Shown here: in pieces, positions 6,752-14,232 of the stretch
Position numbering within the stretch: the first letter of the stretch is position 1
How the letters are laid out: each line of letters begins with the position of its first letter
The notes under the pieces: generated by a model
What the model was told of the DNA's origin: nothing
The model's database searches: none
What the model saw: only the letters and a program-made list of their open reading frames with translations
Program-made: the position numbers and the translations under genes
Source of the DNA: an uncultured Leptolyngbya sp.
GTDB lineage: Bacteria; Cyanobacteriota; Cyanobacteriia; Phormidesmidales; Phormidesmidaceae
NCBI GenBank assembly: GCA_937899365.1
Contig: CALBPH010000100.1
Location: 1 to 21,863 of the forward strand
Reading direction: 5' to 3'
DNA length: 21,863 bases

Positions 6752-7453
6752 TCAACCAAACCTGCCTGAGGTTGAAGCAATCAGAAACGCAGCATAGGTA
6801 AAGATAAATCCGACTGCGAAATGGGTTAGGCCCACCAGGCGAGCTTGGACGATTGACAGGGCAACGGGTTTATCTTTCCACTGAACCAGGTTGGCCAGTG
6901 GTGTACGTTCGTGCGCCCAAACCAATGTCTCAATTAGCTCTTGCCAATATCCTCGCCAGGAGATCAAGAACATAAACCCAACGGCCCAGCAGAGATGGGC
7001 GGCTAAGAAGATCCAAGCCCAGATGGCCAGGTTGTTAATGCCTGTGGGGTTATATCCATTGATTAGTTGGGCGGAGTTGAGCCAGAGGTAGTCTCGGAAC
7101 CAGCCCATTAGGTAAGTGGATGACTGATTAAACTGGGCGACATTTCCACTCCAGATGGCCAGATGCTTCCAATGCCAGTAGAAGGTTAACCAAGCTACGG
7201 TATTGAGCATCCAAAACATGGCTAGGTAAGAGGCATCCCACGCGGAGATATCGCAGGTGCCGCCGCGACCAGGGCCGTCACAGGGGAAGCTATAGCCAAA
7301 GTCTTTTTTGTCTGGCATCAGCTTAGACCCACGGGCATCTAGAGCACCTTTCACCAAGATTAAGGTGGTGGTGTGCAGACCCAGGGCGATCGCATGGTGG
7401 ACTAAAAAGTCACCGGGGCCAATGGTCAAAAACAGTGAATTACGGGTAACCAA
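6752..7453 (-). CDS. psaB: psaB, C-terminal part (frameshifted photosystem I P700 apoprotein A2)
   Basis: This is the last ~229 residues of PsaB, in a different frame from the N-terminal part. Homology begins at NSLFLTIGPGDFLVHHAIALG (codon at 7441) and runs to the normal end, ASTSGRFG. Both FX cysteines are present in FPCDGPGRGGTC (C58 and C67 of this piece), as are the P700 ligand His in FLAAHLCW, the A0 ligand Met in GFMFLISW, and RGYWQEL of the phylloquinone site. The apparent TTG start at 7453 has no meaning in the family; normally this sequence follows WLPGWLDAIN without a break. About 10 residues are missing at the junction and the frame is shifted, so no full PsaB can be made unless ribosomes slip. 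Otherwise it shows no decay. Confidence 0.9.
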   Translation of the reverse strand: MVTRNSLFLTIGPGDFLVHHAIALGLHTTTLILVKGALDARGSKLMPDKKDFGYSFPCDGPGRGGTCDISAWDASYLAMFWMLNTVAWLTFYWHWKHLAIWSGNVAQFNQSSTYLMGWFRDYLWLNSAQLINGYNPTGINNLAIWAWIFLAAHLCWAVGFMFLISWRGYWQELIETLVWAHERTPLANLVQWKDKPVALSIVQARLVGLTHFAVGFIFTYAAFLIASTSGRFG

Positions 7454-8937
7454 ACATCCGCATGGTTAGGCCAGGCCGTGGTGGCAACACTGTTGGCATT
7501 GGAGAGTAGGGTGTCGAACCCGTACAGCAATTTGCCATGGGCGGCTTGAATCCATTGGGCAAAGACGGGTTCTACCAGAATCTGTTTCTCAGGTGTGCCA
7601 AAGGCCACAACAACGTCATTGTGTACGTATAGACCCAGGGTGTGGAACCCTAAGAACAGTGATACCCAGCTCAGGTGAGAAATAATCGCTTCTTTGTGGT
7701 CTAGAACCCGAGCGAGAACATTGTTCTTATTGGCCTCTGGGTCGTAGTCGCGCACCAAGAAGATGGCCCCGTGGGAGAAAGCTCCCACCATCAGGAAGCC
7801 AGCAATGTACTGGTGATGGCTGTAGAGGGCTGCCTGGGTGGTAAAGTCCTTGGAAATAAAGGCATAGGACGGCATGGAGTACATATGCTGCGCCACCAGG
7901 GAGGTAACCACCCCTAGGGCAGCCAGGTGCCAGCCCAGCTGGAAGTGCAGCGAGTTGTTGTAGGTGTCGTACATGCCTTTGTGGGCATCCCCTAGCCGCC
8001 CCCCCGGTGGTCGGTGGGCCTCCATAATTTCCCTCATGCTATGACCGCTACCGAAGTTGGTTCGGTACATGTGACCAGCAATGATAAACAGGACTGCGAT
8101 CGCAAGATGGTGATGGGCAATGTCCGTCAGCCAGAGGGCCTCTGTCTGAGGGTGAAAACCACCCAAAAATGTGAGGATTGCCGTTCCCGCCCCTTGGGAT
8201 GTTCCAAACACATGACCTGCCGTATCCGGGTTTTGGGCATAAACACCCCACTGCCCCGTAAAGAACGGCGTCAGCCCTGCCGGGTGGGGCGGTGACGATA
8301 GCAGATTGCTCCAGGTCACCTCCTGGCCCCTTGCCGCTGGAATCGCTACGTGGATCAAGTGTCCGGCCCAGGCCAGGGAACTTACCCCAAATAAACCAGC
8401 CAGGTGGTGGTTCATGCGAGATTCTGCATTCTTAAACCAGGATACCGCCGGTCTAAACTTGGGCTGTAGATGTAGCCATCCGGCAAACAGCATGAGCGTT
8501 GCCAGAATTAGCATAAACATGGCCCCACCATGGAGTTGGTTGTTGGTGCGCATGCCGATGGTGTACCACCAGTGATAGACCCCCGAAAAAGAGATATCCA
8601 CCGGATAATTGGCCCCTGCCTGGGTATAGGCATCCACCGCCGCCGCGCCAAACTGGGGGTCCCAGATAGCATGGGCAATGGGTTTAACATTGAGCGGGTC
8701 TTTTACCCACTGTTCAAAATTTCCTTGCCAAGCGACATGGAAGAGATTGCCAGAGGTCCATAAAAAGATGATTGCCAAATGGCCAAAATGGGAGGCGAAA
8801 ATCTTTTGGTAAAGATTCTCTTCCGTCATGCCATCGTGGCTTTCAAAATCATGGGCCGTTGCAATCCCATACCATAACCGACGCGTGGTCGGATCTTGGG
8901 CAAGGTCTTGACTAAACTTTGGAAACTTAGTTGCCAT
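7426..8937 (-). CDS. psaB: psaB, N-terminal part (frameshifted photosystem I P700 apoprotein A2)
   Basis: PsaB and PsaA form the photosystem I core heterodimer, carrying P700, the chlorophyll and quinone acceptors and FX in the thylakoid membrane. This piece covers the first ~497 residues: ATKFPKFSQDLAQDPTTRRLWYG at the start, then the antenna helices with NHHLAGLFGVSSLAW, the HHHLAIAVLFIIAGHMYRTNFG block, YNNSLHFQLGWHLA, and GLYVHNDVVVAFGTPEKQI. After DVWLP the frame runs out through VIHCF to a stop, where the family has GWLDAIN and about three more residues before NSLF. Comparison with the family implies loss of about 28 nt at ~7442-7444. The gene starts 21 bases after psaA with a GGGAGG ribosome binding site. 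The intact length would be about 736 residues. Confidence 0.9.
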   Translation of the reverse strand: MATKFPKFSQDLAQDPTTRRLWYGIATAHDFESHDGMTEENLYQKIFASHFGHLAIIFLWTSGNLFHVAWQGNFEQWVKDPLNVKPIAHAIWDPQFGAAAVDAYTQAGANYPVDISFSGVYHWWYTIGMRTNNQLHGGAMFMLILATLMLFAGWLHLQPKFRPAVSWFKNAESRMNHHLAGLFGVSSLAWAGHLIHVAIPAARGQEVTWSNLLSSPPHPAGLTPFFTGQWGVYAQNPDTAGHVFGTSQGAGTAILTFLGGFHPQTEALWLTDIAHHHLAIAVLFIIAGHMYRTNFGSGHSMREIMEAHRPPGGRLGDAHKGMYDTYNNSLHFQLGWHLAALGVVTSLVAQHMYSMPSYAFISKDFTTQAALYSHHQYIAGFLMVGAFSHGAIFLVRDYDPEANKNNVLARVLDHKEAIISHLSWVSLFLGFHTLGLYVHNDVVVAFGTPEKQILVEPVFAQWIQAAHGKLLYGFDTLLSNANSVATTAWPNHADVWLPVIHCF

Positions 8938-8958
8938 AGTGGTTTTGAGTCCTCCCCG

Positions 8959-11253
8959 TCATCCTAGTGAAAGTATCCGAGCATGGAAGAATGCCCAGGT
9001 TGTCGCAATTCCTCCGAGGAGATAATGGGCTGCGCCAACAGCTCGTCCTTGGGTAATGCTTAGAGCTCTGGGTTGAATCGCTGGCGCCACCTTGAGCTTG
9101 TTATGGGCCCAAACAATCGATTCGATCAGCTCTTGCCAGTAGCCTCGACCACTAAAGAGAAACATCAGGCTAAACGCCCAAACAAAGTGAGCGGCTAAAA
9201 ACATCAGACCATAGGCTGCAAAAGGCGTGCCGTAGGAGTTAATTACCTGGGACGCCTGGGCCCATAGAAAGTCTCTCAGCCAGCCATTAATAGTAATGGC
9301 ACTTTGTGCAAAATTACCGGCTGTTAAGTGACTCACCGTACCGTTATCTGACACCGTGCCCCAGACATCGGACTGCATCTTCCAGCTAAAGTGGAAAATA
9401 ACAATTGAGATGGAGTAATACATCCAGAACACCCCCAGGAACACATGGTCCCAGCACGCTACCTGCCAGGAGCCCCCTCGTCCCGGCCCATCGCAGGGGA
9501 AGCGGAACCCCAGGTCACCTTTGTCTGGGATTAGGCGAGAGCTGCGGGCAAATAGAACGCCCTTGAGCAAAATCAAAACGGTGACATGGATGGTGAATGC
9601 ATGGATGTGGTGCACCATAAAGTCAGCTGTTCCCAATGCGATCGGCATCATGGCCACTTTGCCACCAACGGCAACGACATCCCCGCCAAAGGCTGGGCTG
9701 ACTCCGGCTAGGGCGTTAGGGACCGTACTACCCGCTGCGATCGCATGGATGTGTTGGACCCACTGGGCAAAGATGGGCTGTAGCTGGATTCCCGTATCCG
9801 AGAACATATCCTGCGGTCTGCCAAATGCCCGCATGGTGTCATTGTGGATGTATAACCCAAAGCTATGGAAGCCAAGGAAAATACAAACCCAGTTGAGGTG
9901 GGAAATAATCGCATCTCGATGCCGCAACACCCGATCCAACAGATTATCAATATGGGTTGATGGCTCATAGTCACGCACCATAAAGATGGCCGCATGCGCC
10001 CCCGCCCCCACAATCAAAAATCCACCGATCCACATGTGATGCGTAAACAGCCCCAGCTGTGTTGGATAGTCAGTTGCAATGTAGGGGTAAGGTGGCATTG
10101 AATACATATGGTGAGCCACCAAGATTGACAATGAGCCCATCCAGGCCAAGTTCCAAGAAAGATTACAGTGCCAAGAATTAGTGAAAATCTCAGTCATGCC
10201 CTTGTGGCCTTGACCGGTAAAAGGCCCTTTGTGAGCTTCTAAAATCTCTCTAAAGGTGTGACCAATACCCCAGTTAGTCCGGTAAAAATGTCCCGCAATA
10301 ATAAACAGAACAGCGAGTGCTAAGTGGTGGTGTGCCGTATCGGTTAACCACAGACCGCCTGTTACCGGATTTAGCCCCCCCTTAAAAGTGAGAAAGTCCG
10401 TATAGGCACTCCAATCAAGGGTAAAGAACGGCAACACGCCCTTAGCAAAGCTAGGATAAATATCCGGCATGAGTGCAGGGTTGAGAATCCACTCGTGGGG
10501 TAGAGGAATGGCTGCTACCGAGTCGATCAGCTTGCCCCCAACGGTCAAGGGATGTCCCGCATCAATGGCATCCAAGCAAGCGTTAATCGGCAGAGACACA
10601 TGGATTTGTTGCCCGGCATAGCCTAGACACCCCAACCCCAGCAGCCCTGCTAGGTGGTGGTTCATCATGGACTCTACATTTTGAAACCACTCCAGCTTTG
10701 GAGCCTTGCGATGGTAGTGAAACCATCCGGCAAATAGCATCAAGGCGGCCATGACTAGGGCACCTAGCGCCGTGCAATAAAGCTGAAAAGAATTTGTGAT
10801 GCCGTTGGCGCGCCACAGTTGGAACAATCCAGAGGTAATCTGAATACCCTGGAACCCACCGCCCACATCACCATTTAAAATCTCTTGGCCAAAAATGGGC
10901 CAAACCACTTGGGCACTGGGCTTAATGCCGGTTGGGTTAGTCAGCCAGGCCTCAAAATTCGAGAACTTGGCACCGTGAAAATACATGCCACTTAGCCAGA
11001 CAAAAACAACGGCTAAGTGGCCAAAATGTGCGCTGAATATCTTTCGGGAGATATCTTCTAAATCGCCAGTATGGCTGTCAAAATCGTGGGCATCGGCGTG
11101 GAGGTCCCAAATCCAAGTTGTTGTTTTGGGACCTTTTGCCAGGGTTCGACTAAAGTGCCCTGGTTTACCCCATCGCTCAAAGGTGGCGGGGGTTGGGGCG
11201 TCATCGACCACAACCTTAACTTTTTGCCCCGGTTCCGGGGGACTTATGGTCAT
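8959..11253 (-). CDS. psaA: Photosystem I P700 chlorophyll a apoprotein A1, with an altered FX-binding loop
   Basis: This 764-residue full-length PsaA starts MTISPPEPGQKVKVVVDD and ends ARILSLG, with the eleven-helix core. The P700 His (AAHFVWAF), the A0 Met (FSLMFLFSG) and the quinone-site RGYWQEL are all present. The FX loop is abnormal: C587 is kept in FPCDGPGRGG, but the next residues are SWQVACW, where the family has TCQVS(G/A)W. The second cluster-ligating Cys is thus Trp596 (TGG), and a new Cys appears at 600. A lumenal loop after PIN is about 13 residues longer than in Thermosynechococcus, and residue 215 is Gln (AGQQIH) where AGHQIH is usual. The RBS is AGGAG about 10 bases upstream. 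It is first in the psaA-psaB-psaL-psaI block, with a 730-base leader region upstream. Confidence 0.95.
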   Translation of the reverse strand: MTISPPEPGQKVKVVVDDAPTPATFERWGKPGHFSRTLAKGPKTTTWIWDLHADAHDFDSHTGDLEDISRKIFSAHFGHLAVVFVWLSGMYFHGAKFSNFEAWLTNPTGIKPSAQVVWPIFGQEILNGDVGGGFQGIQITSGLFQLWRANGITNSFQLYCTALGALVMAALMLFAGWFHYHRKAPKLEWFQNVESMMNHHLAGLLGLGCLGYAGQQIHVSLPINACLDAIDAGHPLTVGGKLIDSVAAIPLPHEWILNPALMPDIYPSFAKGVLPFFTLDWSAYTDFLTFKGGLNPVTGGLWLTDTAHHHLALAVLFIIAGHFYRTNWGIGHTFREILEAHKGPFTGQGHKGMTEIFTNSWHCNLSWNLAWMGSLSILVAHHMYSMPPYPYIATDYPTQLGLFTHHMWIGGFLIVGAGAHAAIFMVRDYEPSTHIDNLLDRVLRHRDAIISHLNWVCIFLGFHSFGLYIHNDTMRAFGRPQDMFSDTGIQLQPIFAQWVQHIHAIAAGSTVPNALAGVSPAFGGDVVAVGGKVAMMPIALGTADFMVHHIHAFTIHVTVLILLKGVLFARSSRLIPDKGDLGFRFPCDGPGRGGSWQVACWDHVFLGVFWMYYSISIVIFHFSWKMQSDVWGTVSDNGTVSHLTAGNFAQSAITINGWLRDFLWAQASQVINSYGTPFAAYGLMFLAAHFVWAFSLMFLFSGRGYWQELIESIVWAHNKLKVAPAIQPRALSITQGRAVGAAHYLLGGIATTWAFFHARILSLG

Positions 11254-11985
11254 CCGAACTCCTCTCCTTTTGTTTCGTAAGAAAATACGGAAAATTCAAT
11301 CTCTTAACTATCTCTGCACGCAATCTGCACAAAGTCTCTTGGTCTGTGTATGCTCTGCACAGAAGAGAAAACTCTGCCTAGAACAAGATTGCGTTATAAA
11401 CTCGACGAAAACCAATGAATAACTATCGCTGAAATACCTGTTAATGGATAGTTTCAGCAAAATTTACCAACTATTTATGTCAGTTCATGACGACCTTTAG
11501 AACACCTAGGCGTGCTTTTTGAAAAGCACCTAAGAATTCTGTCATCTAATTCAGTTTTAGAAATTGATTAATGTCCGATATGAAGTGAGAAAAACTCCGT
11601 TCTTGGATAATCCAAGAATCTCTCTGGCTCCAAGACTAAAACAAAAACGGAGCCTACAGATCTGAATAAACCCAACCTATAAGCTATGTCCCTATGTGCG
11701 TTCGTCTGATTAGCATAAGTTAACCAAATTTACATATAGACACACTATTGAATACTGTTTGCTCAACTAATAATTTGTAAAAATAAAAGGTATTTCTGTA
11801 AGGCTTTGGTCGTAGGGTTTATGGGCTATCCCCTCTCAGCCTAAGACCAGTGTTTGAAGTATGGAATGATTGGTTTATGGCTGGATTAAAAATTGATAAA
11901 TGTCTTGGTTTAAGGGTGTAAAGTCCTCGGGCTGATGGCGGCTGTGGGCGTCGAGCTATAGTTCATAGTCTTTACTAATTAAGAA
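11254..11985. other. Long AT-rich divergent spacer between psaA and the K+ channel gene
   Basis: These 732 bases hold no ORF I can support. They must contain the psaA promoter and leader (minus strand) and the channel promoter (plus strand). Visible structures are a GCTGAAA/TTTCAGC hairpin near 11428-11457, a GTGCTTTT/AAAAGCAC stem (11512-11529), a 19-bp palindrome (11600-11618) and an outer pair CTCCGTT/AACGGAG (11595-11601 and 11646-11652). Single TTTACA-type half-sites occur, but no full HLR1 (RpaB) repeat with 10-bp spacing was found. Confidence 0.5.
11600..11618. promoter_or_regulatory. 19-bp hyphenated palindrome upstream of psaA
   Basis: TTCTTGGAT, a central A, then ATCCAAGAA form perfect 9-bp arms. 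It lies about 350 bases upstream of the psaA start and about 370 bases upstream of the channel start. With arms this tight it suits a dimeric regulator operator better than an RNA hairpin. The regulator is not identifiable. Confidence 0.4.
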
Positions 11986-12780
11986 GTGGTGATAGAGCAA
12001 ACAATAACGTGGCGACAGCGGGTGCGCGCTGAGTTGGAAGAGGCGGAAACCTGGTTGGGGTTGGGGGTGAATATTGCGATCGCAACCCTGATCCTTACCT
12101 CAGCCGGGCTGTTTGTTGCTGAAACCTATCCCTTATCTGCCGGTGTCAGTGCTGCCCTAACCCTGTTAGACCGACTGATCCTAATCGTGTTTGTTCTAGA
12201 ATATGGCGTCCGGCTTTGGGCCGCCGACCGTCCTGCCCGCTATGCCTTTAGCCCCTATGCCATTGTCGATTTAGTCTCAATTTTGCCCGTCCTGGCCGGA
12301 GTATTTGATACGCGATCCCTGCGGCTGATCCGCTGGTTGCGCATTCTAAAACTGGCCCGATTTCTAGAGGAAGATCGTTGGCTAGGACGCGAGGGCTTAA
12401 TCATTGCCCGGATCGTTTTTACCCTGTTCTCAATTGTTTTTATCTACTCAGGGGCGATCTATCAGGTCGAACATCCCATCGACCCCAGGATATTTAGCAC
12501 GTTCCTCGATGCCATGTACTTTTCTGTGGTGACCATGACCACCGTGGGCTACGGCGATGTCACCCCTGTCTCCGAAGCCGGACGGACCCTCACCGTCATG
12601 ATGATTTTGACTGGCATTGCCCTCATCCCCAGTCAGGTCGGTAGTCTGATTCAAAACATAAACCGGATCCAGGCAGTCAATACGGTTCGCTGTGAGAGCT
12701 GTGGGCTATCAAGCCATGAAGCCGATGCGGGGTATTGTCGACGCTGTGGGACTAAGTTGCCGCAGGAGACAAGCGGGTAG
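11986..12780 (+). CDS. Voltage-gated K+ channel (six-helix Kv type) with C-terminal zinc ribbon
   Basis: This 264-residue membrane protein has a voltage-sensor domain and pore. S1 is at about 27-45, S2 at 60-78 and S3 at 91-105. S4 carries a charge every third residue (R110, R113, R116, R119, K122, R125). S5 is at about 138-158, the selectivity filter TVGYGD at 186-191 and S6 at about 200-221. After S6 comes a short cytoplasmic tail with CESCG and CRRCG (C236, C239, C251, C254), a four-Cys zinc-ribbon knuckle. It should conduct K+ across the plasma or thylakoid membrane in response to voltage; the zinc ribbon may be a regulatory or tetramerising module (inference). The start is GTG at 11986 with a weak ribosome binding site. 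It is divergent from psaA. Confidence 0.9.
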   Translation: MVIEQTITWRQRVRAELEEAETWLGLGVNIAIATLILTSAGLFVAETYPLSAGVSAALTLLDRLILIVFVLEYGVRLWAADRPARYAFSPYAIVDLVSILPVLAGVFDTRSLRLIRWLRILKLARFLEEDRWLGREGLIIARIVFTLFSIVFIYSGAIYQVEHPIDPRIFSTFLDAMYFSVVTMTTVGYGDVTPVSEAGRTLTVMMILTGIALIPSQVGSLIQNINRIQAVNTVRCESCGLSSHEADAGYCRRCGTKLPQETSG

Positions 12781-12796
12781 CTGGGGCATTGGTGGT

Positions 12797-12808
12797 AAGA
12801 CCGGTCTT
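12797..12808. terminator. Short palindrome between convergent genes
   Basis: AAGACCGGTCTT is a perfect 12-bp palindrome between the convergent ends of the channel gene and the 160-residue hypothetical gene, followed by TTAAA. It may be a weak bidirectional terminator; with no loop and a short arm this is uncertain. Confidence 0.3.
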
Positions 12809-13290
12809 TAAACTAATGTGCTAAAAACCTCTTCTACCAGGCGCTTTGCTTTTTGATCCAACGCAATCCAGTCGACATCGCCCATGTCTAGCTCCAATAG
12901 GTCGGTGTCTATGGTGATGGGGCTATCTGGGTCGCTATCCTCCTCTTTGCAGTTGCGATAGCTCATCTGCCTAACATCAATCTCCTGCTGCTGGTCCTGC
13001 TTTTTGAGGCACAGGGTATACAGATGCTCTGGGGACGGCATTTGGGAAAGGGTGGTCTGAATCTGATCGTATTCCTCAGGGGTGGCGGTTTCGAGCATTT
13101 CCTGGAGTGCTAAGTACTGCTGCTTTTGGTCAGCCGTTGTCTCGCTGGGCCACCGCATGTCATCGCGATAGGACCCCTGCCAGTCAGATGCATCTAGCTG
13201 TTTGCGAATGTTGTCAATAATGCGAATCAGGGCAGGCTGCATCAGTGCTTGGGCGTAGCGCTGATCCTGCAGGGTGGCAAACTGGGGCAT
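12808..13290 (-). CDS. Conserved hypothetical protein, acidic, alpha-helical
   Basis: This 160-residue soluble protein has no signal peptide or membrane segment. It appears mainly helical. The N-terminal half has ATLQDQRYAQALMQPALIRIIDNIRKQL (5-32) and a conserved-looking WQGSYRDDMRWPSE (38-51). The middle has LQEMLETATPEEYDQIQTTLSQMPSPEHLYTLCL (82-115). The C-terminus is acidic (TDLLELDMGDVDW) and ends KRLVEEVFSTLV. I recognise it only as the kind of small cytoplasmic protein found in many cyanobacteria, and no function can be given. It lies 75 bases downstream of the kinase gene on the same strand and may be co-transcribed with it. Confidence 0.7.
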   Translation of the reverse strand: MPQFATLQDQRYAQALMQPALIRIIDNIRKQLDASDWQGSYRDDMRWPSETTADQKQQYLALQEMLETATPEEYDQIQTTLSQMPSPEHLYTLCLKKQDQQQEIDVRQMSYRNCKEEDSDPDSPITIDTDLLELDMGDVDWIALDQKAKRLVEEVFSTLV

Positions 13291-13365
13291 GGGCCAAGGC
13301 GTTACAGAGCAGAGATGACACCAGTTTAGGCGAATAGCTACCCCGCTATGGTTATCAGAATGTGT

Positions 13366-14232
13366 CTATGCCGAATGCACCCTGTGCGTTAGCCACAGTT
13401 GCAAAATATCGTTGATCCAGCGAATTTCTGACTGAGTTAAGCCTAGGGCTGGGGCCGACAGATCATACTCCAGTCTGCCAATGACGGTGCGGTTGCAGCT
13501 CAGACGAAATGTGATGGTAGAGCTACCCGGTTGAAGGTCAATGTCTTCAATATCTTGCCTGTAAGTGTTGATCGTATACTCTACGGGCCGGCAGGGAAAT
13601 CGATGCCCCAGCAAGATGATATCTGGCAGTAGTTGAATGCTCACCTGCTGCAAAAGCGTGGTCAGCATTGTTTTAATGCCCCGATAGCAAAAGCGCAGGC
13701 TCTGAACCCACCCCAAACCCACGGCGGCGGCCAATAGATACGGCCAGATGCCGCTTAGCTGTGGCCATAGGTGTGGGAACCCCTGGCAGCTTAACCACAG
13801 CCCTCCTACCCCAGCCGAGATCTGGCATAGCCCTAGCCAAAAACGGCCATGTCTCCAGCCCAGAGGGGGGAGCCCCACTTCTATGGTTTGGCAATATTCA
13901 AAAATTTTGAGTTGGGTATCTGCCGGCGCCATGCGTTCTAAAAACGATTGCTGGAACCGTTGACCTAAGCCCATGAGAGACAGAGATTGGGTTGGGGCAA
14001 AGATGTCATCCGCCTGCTCTAACCCCTGGAGCGCTGCCTGGGCTGAAATCGGTCGTTTGTGTTGTTTGGGCTGAGTCAGCCAGCGTAGCCAGGCCTTGAG
14101 GGGACGGCTCATGTGCCCCAGTTCCTGGCCAAACAACATCCGTAGTCCCCGCTGGGGCAAGGCGTTGGGATGTTGGCCCGTGGCTAAGTGCCCCAAGACT
14201 GTACAGATCGGTGGCGGGGCTTGCCCGGTCAC
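13366..14232 (-). CDS. Ser/Thr protein kinase, C-terminal part (frameshifted)
   Basis: This frame carries the end of the kinase domain and its C-terminal extension. Homology starts at about LGHLATGQHPNALP (complement of ~14155-14194), where cyanobacterial kinases have HLLTG after DLYSLGATL. It continues with the C-lobe (MSRPLKAWLRWLTQPKQHKRPISAQAAL). A linker, two hydrophobic segments (GRFWLGLCQISAGVGGLWLSC and WPYLLAAAVGLGWVQSLRF) and a beta-rich tail follow, ending LTHRVHSA. The first ~12 residues of the ORF (MTGQAPPPICT) are out-of-frame translation of the upstream region. The two hydrophobic segments suggest a membrane hairpin with the kinase on the cytoplasmic side. No start codon of its own is credible. 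Confidence 0.75.
   Translation of the reverse strand: MTGQAPPPICTVLGHLATGQHPNALPQRGLRMLFGQELGHMSRPLKAWLRWLTQPKQHKRPISAQAALQGLEQADDIFAPTQSLSLMGLGQRFQQSFLERMAPADTQLKIFEYCQTIEVGLPPLGWRHGRFWLGLCQISAGVGGLWLSCQGFPHLWPQLSGIWPYLLAAAVGLGWVQSLRFCYRGIKTMLTTLLQQVSIQLLPDIILLGHRFPCRPVEYTINTYRQDIEDIDLQPGSSTITFRLSCNRTVIGRLEYDLSAPALGLTQSEIRWINDILQLWLTHRVHSA

Noticed and set aside
7426..7460. Programmed ribosomal frameshifting joining the two psaB frames
   Set aside because: No slippery heptamer or downstream pseudoknot is visible at TTACCCGTAATTC, and slippage would still leave about ten conserved residues missing.
5928..11253. Far-red light (FaRLiP) photosystem I gene cluster
   Set aside because: No psbA, psbB, apc, psaF/J or RfpA/B/C genes are nearby, and I could not point to diagnostic far-red residues; divergence alone does not show it.
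8959..11253. Acaryochloris-type chlorophyll d photosystem I
   Set aside because: The A0 axial Met is present in both PsaA (FSLMFLF) and PsaB (GFMFLIS), and no other evidence for chlorophyll d use is visible; resemblance of the N-terminus is not enough.
10985..11422. 145-residue plus-strand ORF over the psaA 5' end
   Set aside because: It mostly mirrors psaA on the opposite strand, and its tail in the spacer has no recognisable features.
11444..11500. 18-codon ORF in the psaA spacer (MDSFSKIYQLFMSVHDDL)
   Set aside because: It has no ribosome binding site and no recognisable family; ORFs this short are expected by chance.
11700..11810. HLR1 (RpaB) box in the psaA upstream region
   Set aside because: Only isolated TTTACA-like half-sites are seen (near 11728 and 11775); none are paired with the required spacing.
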